NCBI GenBank assembly: GCA_963921825.1
Contig: OY997593.1
Coordinates: forward strand, 58,202,039 to 58,266,038
Length of the DNA stretch: 64,000 bases
Direction: 5' to 3'
DNA from: Erodium maritimum
Lineage: Eukaryota; Streptophyta; Magnoliopsida; Geraniales; Geraniaceae
Positions within the stretch are counted from its first letter, which is position 1, and each line of letters opens with the position of its first letter. Shown here one piece after another: positions 44,053 to 54,460 of the stretch. The notes under the pieces were generated by a model. It worked only from the letters and a program-made list of their open reading frames with translations, had not been told where the DNA came from and did no database searches. Made by a program: the position numbers and the translations under genes.

Positions 44053-46916
44053 GCCGAACCCATCGCCGTCCCGACCACGCCGCCGTATCGACCACGCCGC
44101 CGTCCCGACCACGCCGCCGTCCCGACCACGCCCTCGTCCCGAGTTTCTCGCCGGCACGTTCGACAGATCCGGGACGGAGCCACCATGGCCGTCCGGATCT
44201 GAGGTGAGAAGGGTCCCGTCGTGCTCCCCACCGCCTCCGTGCACCGCCGTGGGCCGCCGCCGCCCTTGTCTCCCCTACGGTGAGCCACCACCGTGAGTTT
44301 CCGGCCGGATTTATCGCCGTCGAGGGTCGTCGGATTTTCTGACCGAGCCCTCCCTTTCGTTGTATTTCTTTTTTTTCGACTAATGTTAAATCTGTTAACG
44401 TAAAATCTGTTAATGTTGATTTTTGTAAATGTTGAATCTGTTTGTACGAAAGCAACTGTAAATTTTGGATCTGTTTAGTGGAATCAAAATCAGAATTTTG
44501 GAAAGAAAAGTTGTAAAACGAAAATCAGATTAAAGAAAAAGGGATTTAAAATAAAAGGGAATTAAAATCAATTTGGTTTTAAAAACGGTTTTAAATCGAG
44601 GAGTAGAGAATCAGATTGGTTAGGAAATAAACTAAAACGACGTTGGTTTTATGATTTGGGACTGAAATCGTCGGAAATAAAACTTGGGTTTTACAAAATC
44701 GAGTTAAGGGAACAATCAGATTTGATTTAAAATGGATCTTGATCTGTTGAGCGTGGAACGAGTAATCGGGCTGTTAAAATGGACTGCTATTTGGGTTTCA
44801 AAAGGAACAAAGGCGGACCGCTGAATCGGACCTCGGGATTCGTGCATTGGGACTGTGCCTCGCATGCACCGGTTTCGGTGCTCGGGTACTCAACCCGATT
44901 CGCCGTGACCTCGCTTTTATCCCGCTCGAGTTTAAAAGACAATTGTCGGTTCTAAACTAGACTAATCGTAACCTTTAGTTTAACGGTGGAACCGTTATTG
45001 ATTTGTGGCTGCGTGTTAAATTTAGAGTCCGCCTTCGATCGAAGAGAAGATCAGAGGTAGCGAGCCAGGACGTCAGCAGCTAGGAGACATAGTGGTTGCT
45101 CTTCAGTTGAGGTAGGGAAAAGTAGCCGGATCTCGGCCCTGATTAGGGAAAGTTAACAGTAGAATTGCATGTGACACCGGGGTGTCGTGGGTTGAGTAGG
45201 TTATCGAATATTAGAAAAGCATGATACGGGGTTGTAGCGCTTATTAGAAATGCATGATACGGGAACGTAGCGAATATTGGAAATGCATGTGACACTTAGT
45301 AGTGTCGTAGGAGCAGAGAACTTAGCGTAATTGATTTACTGGAGGCATATGACCATGCCCGGAGGTTGTTTGTGAACTTATCGATATTAGGACTGTTGGA
45401 GGCTTGGGTTAAGCCAGAGGTTGATTGTTTATTTTGGCGTCTTGGGTGGCCTTGAGAGCCCGTGTATTATTATTGTTGAGTCTTGGGTGGCCTTGAGAGC
45501 CCGTTTATTATTATTGTTGAGTCTTGGGTGGCCATGAGAGCCCGTACTTTACTGTTGGTGTTTTAGCTGGCTTACGAGTTAGAGTCTCGGTAAGTTGCAA
45601 GCGTGTTTTATTGTTGAGTTTTGGGTGGCCGTGAGTGCCCGTGGGGTTGTTGAAACCGTGTCTTTACCTTTGGTGTTTTGGGTGGCCTTGAGAGCCCATG
45701 TACTAAGGTTGGTGTCTTTGGCTGGCCTGACCGAGTTAGAGTCTCGGGGGGTTGTAAGCTTTCTTTAGCTGGCTTACGAGTTAGAGTCTCGGTAAGTTGC
45801 AAGCGTGTTTTATGGTTGGTGTCTTGGGAGGCCGTGAGTGCCTGTGGGGCTGTTGAGTCCATGTCTTACTGTCGGTGTGTCTTGGGAGGCCGTGAGTGCC
45901 TGTGGGGCTGTTGAGTCCGAGTTTTACTATTGGTGTCTTGGTGGCCATGAGTGCCTATGAGTGTTGAACCTGTGTTTTTACTGGTTGTTGATTTTGCTTG
46001 TGATTGTGTTTGTGATTGTGATTGTGGTTACCGGAGGTTGGGGGCCCGCTTCCTGAAACGGGGGTCCACGAGCACACGCGTCTGCATGTTCAGACGGGGT
46101 AGGGGGCCCGCCCGCCAATAAAGGGGTCCTGGCCGCGCGTGTGTGGTTTGGGTTTGTGAGCATACCTTGGCTGGCTTATGGGTTAGAGTCCCAGTAAGTT
46201 GCAGCATTTTCCGGTTGGCTTATGGGTTAGGGTCCCAGTAAGTTGCAGCATTTTCCGGCTTGCTTATGGGTTAGAGTCCCGGTAAGTTGCAGCATTCTTG
46301 GGTTGGCCTGACCGGGTTAGAGTCCCGGGAGGGCGTTCTTGGCAGCTGGTTTGCGATCCTTTGTGGTCTTGGTTGGTGTGTGATCCCTTGTGATGCTGTT
46401 TGGTGTTGCGTACTTCTTTTGAGTCCTTGGAAGAGGTCGTCAATCGTTGTGTCAGGTCTACTTTACGTGTCAGAGTGTTGAGTCGTTCGAGGAAGGTCAC
46501 CGTGGGTGTTTGTTCAGTCAGAGTACTTGGGTTGGGGGATGGTGTTCCCCGGTGTTGAGTCGTTGTTGGTGTTACTTGCTTTGCCTGCTAATTATGCCGT
46601 AGTCAGTCTGTTATCCGTGGTGGTGAGCGAACGCTCACGCCTAGCTGCTTTTCCTACAGGTACTGTTCGTGGGACGGACTAGGTGAGCTCTCGAAGCTTG
46701 TGGAGCTAGGAGCGGAGTCCGGGTTTTGTCTTTTGAGTCTAGTGACGGATACCCTGTACTTTTGTCCACTTGTTAGGACGTGTTCTAAACTGTATTTATT
46801 ATTTTGTTGAACTAAACTGGTATTTTAAAGTGTTTAATGAAAACAGGTTTCAAGTGTTTTTATGTTTTTAAAACGTTCGCGTCCCTAGTTCGGTTTACTG
46901 AAATTGGGGCTTGACA
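44053..46916 (+). repeat. 5' LTR of the gag-only gypsy, left end missing
   Basis: Aligned with the 3' LTR from about position 50271 onward; the first 530 bp of LTR, including the TATA box, are absent. Differences from the 3' LTR are few (about ten substitutions over about 1 kb) apart from a 1.8-kb segment (44736-46542) lacking in the 3' LTR. Extra copies of GTCCCGACCACGCCGCC occur at 44075-44125. It ends GGGGCTTGACA. Confidence 0.9.
45390..46340 (+). repeat. Minisatellite array within the 5' LTR
   Basis: Two interleaved unit types: TCTTGGGTGGCCTTGAGAGC blocks spaced about 45 bp (45440-45960), and GGCTTATGGGTTAGAGTCCC...GTAAGTTGCAGCATT blocks of about 49 bp (46165-46310). It occupies the same place in the LTR as the arrays at 415-860 and 21900-22210 do in theirs, with different sequences. 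Confidence 0.85.
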
Positions 46917-46919
46917 GCT

Positions 46920-46931
46920 TGGTATCAGAGC
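46920..46931 (+). promoter_or_regulatory. Primer-binding site (tRNA-Met type)
   Basis: TGGTATCAGAGC begins three bases after the LTR end TTGACA and is complementary to plant initiator tRNA-Met. Confidence 0.93.
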
Positions 46932-48265
46932 TCGAGGTTTCACACCTCGGACTGTCCGTCAATTAGGTGGGGAGAGTCGAGTCAGTAAAGTCCCGCCGTG
47001 CGTTGGGTACGTAGGTCGGGAACCGTGTGTAAACCCTTAATGTCTTGAGTTTTGTTTTGTCTGTGTGTATGTGCAGTACGGGGTTACTGGCATACTGTTT
47101 GTGTGTGCTGCGTGAAACATTTTTAAGCTGTCGCGGGTCGACTCAGGAGCGCTCCTGTAGTCGAACGTGACGGTGCTGATGTCAAGTCGGTACAACGTAG
47201 TTCGGAGACGCCTGGACCGGGTTGTAACCACCTGATGTCAAGAATTGAGGTTTTAATGAAGTGGAGAAGACTTTAAAAGAAATTTGAGTGTTTTGATTTT
47301 TGTTTGACGTCGTGGGCGTGTGTGTCTGATTGTGTTAGGCCCGGTGGGCGTGTCTTGATTTTGTGTGACGCCGTGGGCGTTTGTGTTTGACTTCGATTGG
47401 CCCTGTGGACATATTGTGATTGTTGTTGGTTGGCCCGGTGGGCGCTATTTGACTTTGGTTGGCCCGGTGGGCGGGTGTCGTCGTTGTTGTTGTTATGGGC
47501 GTTTGGCCGGTTTGGCTTGTTCGTGGTTTAGTCGGGTTTTGTGGTACGTGTTGGGTCGTTTTGGTGGTAATTTGTCCGCGATGAACGAGTGTGCGGGTCG
47601 CCAAGAGACTGGTAGAATACGAGTACCCTAGGGTAAGAGTTCGTTTCGTTGTGCGTGTAGGCTTGTGGTTGTGTGACTCGGTTCGTATTCGTGTACGGTT
47701 GGACTGTTGTTGAGTTTTACGCTTACGTATTAGTATACTTAAGGCTTTAATAGCGCGAGCCGTGGTGTCTTACTATTTTGAGGACGTGTTTCCCGTGTCG
47801 AGGTTCGTCATACTCGAGCGAGTACTTGAGGTGTTGTTAGCATGGACGGTGAGATGTTTGGCTTCAGTTTGGTGTTGGTGTTTTGCCCTGACTATAGTGG
47901 TAAGTCTTTGGTGCGTTACTAGTATGCCATAATCGAACGGGTGTCCGTGGAGGTGAGCATCACGCTCATCCCCTTTACTACTTTCCCGCAAGGGATGAGT
48001 AGCGAACACGGGTTGGGTTGCGGAAAGTTATAAGTCAGTGCATAAAGGACTGGATGAGGGCTTGTTGTACGTTGTGTGGTTAAATTTGAGGTTCCGCCTA
48101 CGTGTTATTATAATTAAACTATGGTTAGCGTGAACAGTGTGGCGTTAGTAACAAGTACGTGGGGTAGACGTAGGCCGTGTGAACGTTAGTGTGTTCGAGT
48201 TGGTTGTCTTTATTCGAGTTCGCAAACTGAACGCTTGCGTGTATCCACGCAGAGGATACCTACTT
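46932..48265 (+). other. Leader between primer-binding site and gag
   Basis: 1.3 kb of G/T-rich sequence with GGCCCGGTGGGCG words repeated at 47335-47475. Frames here are low complexity and no gene is called. Confidence 0.6.
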
Positions 48266-49693
48266 ATGGCCCGTGGCAGACGAGGAAGAGCAGGAGCGGC
48301 ACGGGGACGAGCGCCCACACGAGGCCGGCGGGGACGGTCAGCGGGGACACCAGGACGGGTGCCAACCGTTGAGCCCGCCGAGCACGCGGAGGCACAGGGC
48401 ACTCCTGTCGGAGAAGACAGGAGAAGCGATGCGGGACCTTCTACGGGCACACCCAGTGTTCCGCCGGTCGCAGACCCACCCGTCATGACTGCCCTGGATG
48501 AGCTGACCAGGACAGTCCAGAGTTTAGTGGCGATCATCGCCAGACGAGAGTCGACTTCGCCAGCTCCGGAGGCAGCAGCGGTCCCTTTGAGGTCCGTTCA
48601 GGCAGAGGACCATACGGCCCGTTCCCTGCTGGACTTCCTGAAACTTGGGATACCTACATTTGTCGGGTAGCCGAACCCCGACCTAGCCGAGAGGTGGCTA
48701 GAACAGGTCACGCGGGACCTGGATACATCAGGTATCGATGATGGCCGCCGCAGAGTGTCCTTCGCAGCTCACCAGCTGAGGGACATCGCCTACCACTGGT
48801 GGGGGCGTGTGAAGGACAGTGTCGGGCACGACTACGACGTTTTCCAGGAGTTGTTTATGGCACAGTACTTTCCCGAGTCGGCTCGGTTGGAGCGACATCG
48901 GCAGTTTCTGGACTTGGAGCAGGAGGGGATATCAGTAGCAGAGTACGAGGCCAGATTCACGGCCTTAGCCAGATTCGCGCTAGAGATGGTAATGACCGAG
49001 AAGAACCGTTGCCTGCGGTTCCAGGAAGGACTGAGTCTGGGGATTCGGAACCAGGTTCTCGCCTTGAGACTGAGGAAGTACACAGATCTCGTGGACACCG
49101 CAGCGACGGTGGAGCAGGGTATCCGGGATGCGGACAGGACCCGTGAGGTCCGATAGCGGCCGACCAGCTTTGCAGGGCCGTCTGAGTCACGAGACCCGCG
49201 AAGACAGAGGACCACGGGATCCTTCCGACCACAGGCTCGTCAGTATGGGTCGAGACAGCAGATGTCGGTGGCGTCAATGGGGCCAGTCGCTTCAAGGAGA
49301 CAACAGGGATGCTTTAGCTGCGGGCAGCCAGACCACATGCAGCGAGAGTGTCCGATGAACACAGGGCCGAGGGCCGACGAGACCAGGTGTCACCGGTGCG
49401 GCCGCGTTGGGCACACTATCGGCCAGTGCTATGAGCCGTTGGGGGCAACGACAGTGCGACAATCACAGCAGTCGCGCCCTCGTCAGAGCCAACGGTCGAG
49501 GTTTTCGCAGCCGTCGACGAGCGCGCCAGCTCCGAGACAGCAGCAGAGCTATGGATATCCAGCAATTAGTGCGTCGAGCCAGAGGCAGCAGGCGCCAGCG
49601 GGGAGAATGTACGCGGTTGCCGATTCCCGGGCCCCGGGATCCTCTACCTACCGCGAGACCTATCAGGGTACGTGTTTATTGTGCCTTTTATGA
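48266..49693 (+). pseudogene. Gypsy gag (capsid and two zinc knuckles)
   Basis: The start at 48266 (MARGRRGRAGAARG) gives an Arg-rich N-terminus. One frame holds throughout: the capsid-like core (AYHWWGRVKDSVGHDYDVFQ, YFPESARLERHRQFLDLEQE, VAEYEARFTALARFALEM, LRKYTDLVDTAATVEQGIRD) and then knuckles CFSCGQPDHMQREC and CHRCGRVGHTIGQC, both perfect CX2CX4HX4C. Two in-frame TAG codons break it (48668, in FVG*PNPDL; 49154, in REVR*RPT); both fit CAG to TAG. Gag builds the particle and binds RNA. Apart from these two changes it is well preserved. The end (MYAVADSRAPGSSTYRETYQ) is where protease would begin. Confidence 0.9.
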
Positions 49694-49727
49694 GTTTTGT
49701 TCTAAATTTCGCGGACGAAATTCCTTT

Positions 49728-49740
49728 AAGGGGGGTAGAC
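49728..49740 (+). promoter_or_regulatory. Polypurine tract
   Basis: AAGGGGGGTAGAC directly precedes the TGTAAAGTCC start of the 3' LTR. Confidence 0.88.
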
Positions 49741-49815
49741 TGTAAAGTCCTGAAAACTTAATTGTCTTTTTACGGGTTTTAATTGACGGGATCGGGAAGC
49801 GGTTCGAAAAGTCTG

Positions 49816-49817
<2 letters not shown>

Positions 49818-49871
<54 letters not shown>
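49818..49871. repeat. (AT)27 microsatellite in the LTR
   Basis: Pure AT dinucleotide repeat about 140 bp upstream of the LTR TATA box. The matching part of the 5' LTR is missing, so LTR-to-LTR comparison is not possible. Confidence 0.96.
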
Positions 49872-49874
<3 letters not shown>

Positions 49875-50010
49875 GTCGGACCGGGTCGGACCGGACCCAA
49901 CCAGCAACCCGGCCAGGCCAGACCCGGCCCGGGCAGGCTGGCCACCCCCGTCTGGGCCGCGCGGCCCATCTCGTAGAAGCCCACGGGTGAGGCCCGTTTG
50001 AAGGCTCGAG

Positions 50011-50016
50011 TATAAA
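50011..50016 (+). promoter_or_regulatory. TATA box of the gypsy LTR
   Basis: GAGTATAAAGGGG is followed by AAACCCTAAAA and a C/T-rich leader, the arrangement also seen (in reverse) in the solo LTR at 21311-24045. Confidence 0.75.
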
Positions 50017-51521
50017 GGGGCAATTTTAGGTCTGAAACCCTAAAATTGCACCCTTCTCTTCGTTTCTCCCGTAGCCATCACCCACGCCTCCTTCTCCTTC
50101 GAACCCGATCCTCTCCATCCACCTCCGGCGACCTCCCACCAGCTCCGGCCGCTCTCCTCTCACGCCACCACCGCCCTTCCCTCCCACGACGACCACGCCG
50201 CCGGCCAGATCCTCTCCCTCACTCCCGTCCGCCTCCCTCTTCTCCTTCGTTTTCAACTCCGGCCACCACGACCATCATCGAACCCACCACCGTCCCGACC
50301 ACGCCGTCGTCCCGACCACGCCCTCGTCCCGAGTTTCTCGCCGGCGCGTTCGACAGATCCGGGACGGAGCCACCATGGCCGTCCGGATCTGAGGCGAAAA
50401 GGGTCCCGTCGTGCTCCCCACCGCCTCCGTGCACCGCCGTGCGCCGCCGCCGCCCTTATCTCCCCTACGGTGAGCCACCACCGTGAGTTTCCGGCCGGAT
50501 TTATCGCCGTTGAGGGTCGTCGGATTTTCTGACCGAGCCCTCCCTTTCGTTGTATTTCTTTTTTTTCGACTAATGTTAAATCTGTTAACGTAAAATCTGT
50601 TAATGTTGATTTTTGTAAATGTTGAATCTGTTTGTACGAAAACAACTGTAAATTTTGGATCTGTTTAGTGGAATCAAAATCAGAATTTTGGAAAGAAAAG
50701 TTGTAAAACGAAAATCAGATTAAAGAAAAAGGGATTTAAAATAAAAGGGAATTAAAATCAATTTGGTTTTAAAAACGGTTTTAAATCGAGGAGTTGAGAA
50801 TCAGATTGGTTAGGAAATAAACTAAAACGACGTTGGTTTTGTGATTTGGGACTGAAATCGTCGGAAATAAAACTTGGGTTTTACAAAATCGAGTTAAGGG
50901 AACAATCAGATTTGATTTAAAATGGTGTTCCCCGGTGTTGAGTCGTTGTTGGTGTTACTTGCTTTGCCTGCTAATTATGTCGTAGTCAGTCTGTTATCCG
51001 TGGTGGTGAGCGAACGCTCACCCCTAGCTGCTTTTCCTACAGGTACTGTTCGTGGGACGGATTAGGTGAGCTCTCAAAGCTTGTGGAGCTACGAGCGGAG
51101 TCCGGGTTTTGTCTTTTGAGTCTAGTGACGGATACCCTGTACTTTTGTCCACTTGTTAGGACGTGTTCTAAACTGTATTTATTATTTTGTTGAACTAAAC
51201 TGGTATTTTAAAGTGTTTAATGAAAACAGGTTTCAAGTGTTTTTATGTTTTTAAAACGTTCGCGTCCCTAGTTCGGTTTACTGAAATTGGGGCTTGACAC
51301 AAAACATATTCAATATGCTACTTGATAGATAGATCTTGAAAAATGAAAGTTTTTGGCGCAAGAAAAAATTAAATCGGAGTTGAAACGAAGCGGGAAAGAT
51401 CAAAAAGGTGAAAAAAAATAGGCCATGCGAAAATCGCAGCCCTTGGGCAATATGCGATTCCAAAGTTGGGATTAAGTCGTATTTCGTATTTTAAAGATTG
51501 TGTTGTACCTGAAAGCTCTCC

Positions 51522-51549
<28 letters not shown>

Positions 51550-51552
<3 letters not shown>

Positions 51553-51915
51553 GAGCTTTCCAGTAAAAACCATCCTTATTGTGCAAACTACGAACCAATC
51601 TAAGCCACGGGATGCGGTCAAAGTGACGTCAGCAGAGCGCGAGCGATGCTGACACGTGGCCGCTTCGTGCGCGCCTCTGCCCGCGCGCGTGAGCGTGTTG
51701 ACCACGCGCGCGCACAGTGCTAATAGTTTGGGCGCACAGTGCTAATAGTTTAGCACAATGCCAAACTATTAGCATTGTGCGCCCAAACTATTAGCACTAT
51801 GCGCGCCACGTGTCAGCACTGTGCGCGCCCACCAGCAGCGCGCGCGCCCACGTGTCAACACCTGGTGAGTTCGTAGTTTGCACAATAAGGGGTGGTTTTT
51901 ACCTGATACCAATCC
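51550..51915. mobile_element. Foldback element A in (TA)n, Micron-like
   Basis: Flanked on both sides by (TA)n (51522-51549 and 51916-51943). The imperfect terminal inverted repeats share AAAAACCA and TTATTGTGCAAACTACGAAC. Inside are CACGTGTCAGCA and GCGCGC words and a hairpin with about 27-bp arms (GTTTGGGCGCACAGTGCTAA) at about 51727-51810. It is non-coding. It resembles the rice Micron class, which inserts into (TA)n; no relationship by sequence is claimed. Confidence 0.8.
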
Positions 51916-51943
<28 letters not shown>

Positions 51944-51947
<4 letters not shown>

Positions 51948-52192
51948 TGGTATCAGGTACAAACCACCCCTTATTGTGGGCGCACAGTGCTAATAGGTTG
52001 GCCTATTAGCACTGTGCGCGCCAAACTATTAGCACCGTGCGCGCACGTGGTCAACACGCGTGCGGGCAGAGGCGCGCGCGCATCTGCCACGTGTCAGCAT
52101 CGCGCGCGCTCTGCTGACGTCACTTTGACCGCATCCTGTGGCTTAGATTGGTTCGTAGTTTGCACAATAAGGAGGGTTTTTACTGGATAGCC

Positions 52193-52196
<4 letters not shown>
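51944..52196. mobile_element. Foldback element B in (TA)n, shorter relative of A
   Basis: 253 bp between (TA)n tracts at 51916-51943 and 52197-52224. The left end GGGTTGGTATCAGGTACAAA is the near reverse complement of the right end of element A; the right end carries TTCGTAGTTTGCACAATAAG. A and B thus lie as an inverted pair around a shared (TA)n. Non-coding. Confidence 0.8.
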
Positions 52197-52224
<28 letters not shown>

Positions 52225-52227
<3 letters not shown>

Positions 52228-52441
52228 TTATTAAATCACTTCAGTTTTGTTTAAAAAATCACTTCTGTTTTATTTTAAAAATATATTTAAAAAATCACTA
52301 AGGGTATTTTCGTCATTTTAGTTGACGGCTTGGGCTACTTGTTATATAACTAACCATCTGAGTAGGTATAAGTTAAAAAAAACTTTACGATAGGTGTCAG
52401 TTAAATGTTACAAGTTTGGGGTATGTATTTGTAATTTACCC
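52225..52441. mobile_element. Right half of a Mutator-like MITE
   Basis: It matches the reverse complement of the left half of the MITE at 26605-27029 (TTATTAAATCACTTCAGTTT, TATTTTCGTCATTTTAG, GACGGCTTGGGCTA) and ends TAATTTACCC. The following ATAGACAAA (52442-52450) and AGAGACAAA at 44012-44020 match at 8 of 9 bases, a TSD spanning the whole 8.4-kb block. The other half is missing except perhaps GGATAAA at 44021. Confidence 0.85.
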
Positions 52442-52866
52442 ATAGACAAAATATTGAACTCCAATTTTAGACACCATGGGTGACGGACCCCAAACATCAG
52501 AATGAACTAATTCAAAAGGGGAACAACATATTTTCTTGACTCTCGGAGTAAAGGGGAGATGATGATGTTTAGCAAACTGACATGCTTCACAATCGAAAGA
52601 TTGTACCTTTTCAAACTGGGGATAGAGGCGCTTCAGAATCGGAAGTGATGGGTTACCAGAACGACAATGAGCTTCAAGCAAGTTTAAGGAGGCTGAACAA
52701 GCGATTGGTGATGCGGGTCTATGGGTATACATGATGTAAAATCTCCTAGACACATGTCCTTTACCAATATGGAAAGATATGGGTGTGCACAATGATCTAT
52801 GGTCCAAAACAAGCGGAAGGAAGACTTTCTTACTTTATACTAAAAGACAAAGCCTGAGAAGTGTGG
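52442..52866 (-). pseudogene. Copia pre-integrase and integrase start, minus strand
   Basis: Minus-strand frame: LEAHCRSGNPSLPILKRLYP (pre-integrase finger), FDCEACQFAKHHHLPF (CX2C pair), SPFELVHSDVWGPSPM and SKIGVQYFV. It joins directly to FVSFVDDFS at 44019, so it is the upstream part of the copia at 41483-44020. Gag and protease are not present; the sequence changes to CACTA DNA near 52870. Confidence 0.88.
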
Positions 52867-52900
52867 TGAAGTGCTTGGGTAGATTGCAGATATACGGTAT

Positions 52901-53575
52901 ATGTCAGGCTATGCAAGATGCTTTAAAATCAAGTTCATCTTGAAGGATAAGAAGTTTTTCGGTTTAAAAACTCATGACAATCATGTGTTGCTGCAACGCA
53001 TACTTCCTATCGGTATACACCCTTCTTTGGCACCTCACGTGGCCACCGTGATCTATGAGCTTGCAAATTTCTTTCAATCTCTCTATGCGAGAGAGATTTC
53101 AAAGAAGAAACTGAAGTCGATGCAAGAAGATATTTACTTGATTCTCAGTAAGATAGAGATGATATTTCCTTCGTCGTTCCATACTATCGTGGTACATTTA
53201 TGTAAACACCTTCTATCTCAAGTCCTACAAACAAGTCTAGTCCACTATACTTGGATGTTCTCTATGGAACGTGAATTGGGTTACCACATAAAATAGGTGC
53301 ACAACCACCGTTACCCTGAGGGTTGCATCGTAGTTACATACATTAATCATCAATGTGCAACCTTCATCAACTTATACCTCGATAAACGAACCATCAAACT
53401 CGAGATGCCAGATAGATGGAGTATTTAAATTGTTTCCAAACATGTGATCCCACCAATTCAGGTGTGGGAGCCAACGTTAAACACGGGAGACTTAAATATA
53501 GCTCATTGGACAATGATGCAGAATTGTTAAAATCTCAACATGAAGATGAAAGATTTTCAAGATGGTTACAAAAGT
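52901..53575 (+). pseudogene. CACTA transposase, DUF4218 segment
   Basis: The frame gives LKTHDNHVLLQRILPIGI, FFQSLYAREISKKKLKSM, MFPSSFHTIVVHL-like (IFPSSFHTIVVHLCKHL), WMFSMERELG, a TAG at 53294, then VHNHRYPEGCIVVTYI. This motif order is DUF4218, downstream of the TNP2 catalytic domain in CACTA transposases. A second frame (53416-53575) continues with HEDERFSRWLQKLL. The catalytic TNP2 domain itself is missing. The segment ends where the TRIM is inserted. Confidence 0.85.
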
Positions 53576-53904
53576 TGTTAGAATGTAACTATAATTGGGC
53601 ATTCAACTATCAGCTTGAGCTTTTAGTTGAGTTGATTCTCTAATATGGTATCAGAGCTTGGCACATCACGGGCCCGGGTTCAAACTCCACTCTCTACAAA
53701 AATTCTAATTTATTCTTTATTTATCAAATTTGCCCAAAATGGGCTAGCCCTTATCACTCTTCTCAATGGGCTCATCTATCTCTTCTAAACAATTCACCTC
53801 CAAACCCGTAAACGGACTTGTCCCTGAGGGCGCGTGTTAGAATATAACTATATTTGGGTCTTCAACTATCAGCTTGAGCTTTTAGTTGACTTGGTTCTAT
53901 AATA
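53576..53904 (+). mobile_element. TRIM, 329 bp, 70-bp LTRs, TSD AAAGT
   Basis: LTRs at 53576-53645 and 53835-53904 (TGTTAGAATRTAACTATA...) are highly similar. TGGTATCAGAGC follows the first LTR immediately (53646), the tRNA-Met type primer-binding site. The second is preceded by CTGAGGGCGCG. The flanks AAAGT (53571-53575 and 53905-53909) are a 5-bp TSD. There is no coding sequence; it moves with enzymes of other LTR elements. It sits inside the CACTA transposase coding region. Confidence 0.93.
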
Positions 53905-54460
53905 AAAGTGAATACCCTGAATCAACCGATTTACAAAATCGAATCAGAACATTTTGTGAAATGATTAAGGAAACCGTAAGATCATATATATGGATTGAAC
54001 GTGTATATATTGCTCCATTTTCCTGTATGCGTTTGTATTATTTACTATTTGTTTTAATTACCGGATGGATGCATATTCTGACTACAATCTTCAATATTTG
54101 GCGGTGAAGGCTCTCAATCGTTATGTACAGAGAGTCAGTTTTATGCATAATGTCACGTACACGGTGTGAAATTACACTCCGAAAAACGCGATAAGGGAAG
54201 AACCTCACAGAACTGCGGAGTGATGCTTATAGAAGAAGGCGAGGTAGCGTATTGTGGTGTGTTGTTATACGTAGTTAGGCTTTTCTACTCGGGAAGGATG
54301 CCGATAGTTTTGTTTAAATGTCGATAGTATGATCTGAAAACCGTGACAATAGATAATGGTTTGATATCTATAAATACCAAAACAAATGCTTATAAGGATG
54401 ATGTAATCTGCCTCGCAATCATGGCCAAACTGGAAAGTTCTAATTTGCATTTATATATTT
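53905..54460 (+). pseudogene. CACTA transposase, DUF4216 segment
   Basis: From about 54150 one frame reads HVHGVKLHSEKRDKGRTSQN, CGVMLIEEGEVAYCGVLLYV, VRLFYSGRMPIVLFKCR, a TAG, then YDLKTVTIDNGLISINTKTN and AYKDDVICLAIMAKLE. GVM...YYGVL...VLFKC-W and YKDD-ILA are DUF4216 signatures; the TAG stands where Trp (TGG) is normal. The frame runs into the LINE TSD at 54442, so the LINE split the exon. The first 250 bp (53905-54150) show only weak coding similarity. Confidence 0.8.

Larger units (their letters stand above)
44053..51299 (+). mobile_element. Gag-only Ty3/gypsy retrotransposon
   Basis: Order: 5'-truncated LTR (44053-46916), tRNA-Met type primer-binding site, gag with two zinc knuckles, polypurine tract, 3' LTR (49741-51299). 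The whole of pol is missing: gag sequence passes after about 49670 straight into FRGRNSFKGGRL, the typical last codons before the gypsy polypurine tract. It therefore needs enzymes from another element. It is embedded in the minus-strand copia and in a Mutator-like MITE. Confidence 0.9.
49741..51299 (+). repeat. 3' LTR of the gag-only gypsy, internally deleted
   Basis: It begins TGTAAAGTCCTGAAAAC and ends GGGGCTTGACA. It contains a (AT)27 run at 49818-49871, a TATA box TATAAA at 50011-50016 and a C/T-rich leader. Compared with the 5' LTR it lacks 44736-46542; the join at 50922-50925 keeps one copy of ATGG, which flanks the missing segment on both sides. Confidence 0.93.

Noticed and set aside
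50046..50645. Open frames of 130-146 codons in the gypsy LTR
   Set aside because: Overlapping frames on both strands in a GC-rich LTR leader. The same frames appear in the 5' LTR with different lengths. No domain is seen.
51550..52196. Helitron ends
   Set aside because: No convincing 5'-TC with 3' hairpin-CTRR pair. The inverted ends and (TA)n flanks fit a foldback element better.
53646..53904. ORF 53416-53643 as one gene with its full C-terminus
   Set aside because: Its last codons come from the inserted TRIM LTR, so the end is not part of the CACTA protein.
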